A stretch of 64,000 nt of DNA from Chryseobacterium formosense (GTDB lineage Bacteria; Bacteroidota; Bacteroidia; Flavobacteriales; Weeksellaceae): the NCBI RefSeq assembly GCF_900116415.1, contig NZ_FPAP01000002.1:620001-684000 (forward strand). The letters are read 5' to 3'. This document shows positions 63,660 through 64,000 of the stretch, one piece after another. A program made the translations under genes and the position numbers. The stretch's first letter is position 1, and every line of letters starts with the position of its first letter. Under the pieces are notes generated by a model. That model saw only the letters and a list, made by a program, of their open reading frames with translations, was not told the DNA's origin and did not search any database.

Positions 63660-64000
63660 TTATACAGTCGGTGCAGGAATTGGATCTGCATAATTTGCCA
63701 ATCCATAGTTCTGTGTCTGAGATAACTCTGGGTTTTTAATATGCCATTCAAATTCGTCTCTGAAGTGACGAATAGCCGCTGCAACAGGCCAAGCCGCTGC
63801 ATCACCTAATGGACAAATCGTATTTCCTTCGATTTTTCTCTGGATGTCCCAAAGTAGATCGATATCCTCCATTTTTCCTTCTCCTTTCTCGATTTTCTTC
63901 AAAATCTTGTACATCCAGCCCGTTCCTTCACGGCAAGGAGTACATTGTCCGCAACTTTCGTGATTATAAAATCTTGCTAAAGTCATGGTATGTTCTACGA
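63660..64000 (-). CDS. nuoF: NADH-quinone oxidoreductase subunit F, 5' end beyond window
   Basis: The last 113 or so codons are visible, open to the window edge ([20 protein letters not shown]). The segment [16 protein letters not shown] carries three cysteines of the N3 [4Fe-4S] cluster, and [14 protein letters not shown] carries the fourth. NuoF binds FMN and NADH in the peripheral arm. The start and the nucleotide-binding part lie outside the window. Confidence 0.95.
   Translation of the reverse strand, partial: VEHTMTLARFYNHESCGQCTPCREGTGWMYKILKKIEKGEGKMEDIDLLWDIQRKIEGNTICPLGDAAAWPVAAAIRHFRDEFEWHIKNPELSQTQNYGLANYADPIPAPTV

Overview
The window looks like a chromosomal segment of a flavobacterium of the Weeksellaceae type (Chryseobacterium or a close relative). 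The reasons are low G+C, TAnnTTTG-like promoter elements, a T9SS sorting domain, a DUF5606 protein, Bacteroidetes-style lipoproteins and a NADH dehydrogenase operon with a short NuoG. The genus is an inference from overall protein character; no rRNA or tRNA is present.

Layout. (1) 1-14.6 kb is ordinary: DUF5606 protein (partial), MazG, a FUSC membrane protein, two lipoproteins, a metallophosphoesterase fused to an outer-membrane barrel, an HD protein with a Pycsar-like membrane effector module, a GAF protein, a small secreted protein, a Crp-family regulator, an NAD(P)-binding protein and a lone SdhC-like cytochrome b. (2) 14.6-28.2 kb is a minus-strand island of PAAR-like (DUF4280) and LysM proteins, two large multi-domain peptidoglycan hydrolases with a shared N-terminal adaptor, and a run of lipoproteins (candidate immunity proteins), several decayed. 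A headless second copy of the DUF4280 tail sits in front of the second hydrolase. (3) 28.3-29.3 kb holds an IS1-like transposase and duplicated terminator-containing sequence. (4) 29.3-53.8 kb is a minus-strand Rhs locus: a T9SS-sorted beta-propeller, a 1162-aa YD-repeat partner, a 1166-aa Rhs protein, then ten displaced Rhs-tip/immunity cassettes and one empty tip. (5) 54.1-64 kb is a minus-strand nuo operon (nuoN,M,L,K,J,I,H,G, an unrelated outer-membrane barrel, then nuoF running off the window).

The main discovery is the Rhs tip array. Twelve copies of the Rhs core end ([12 protein letters not shown] or its variant) occur about every 1.0-1.7 kb, each followed by a different C-terminal domain and a small downstream gene. 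Most of the C-terminal domains carry metallopeptidase-like motifs: one clear metzincin ([11 protein letters not shown]), two JAMM-like, several HE-containing zincin-like, and one papain/NlpC-like. All eleven downstream proteins carry a Sec or lipoprotein signal. This suggests a reservoir of protease toxins acting in the cell envelope with exported immunity proteins. The first and last toxin/immunity pairs are homologous to each other on both sides, which supports cognate pairing. The DUF4280 locus next door shows the same logic (a duplicated carrier tail in front of a new effector plus lipoprotein), so two cassette-type weapon loci sit side by side. Several cassettes are broken by short indels, often in homopolymers, which may be decay, phase variation or sequencing error.
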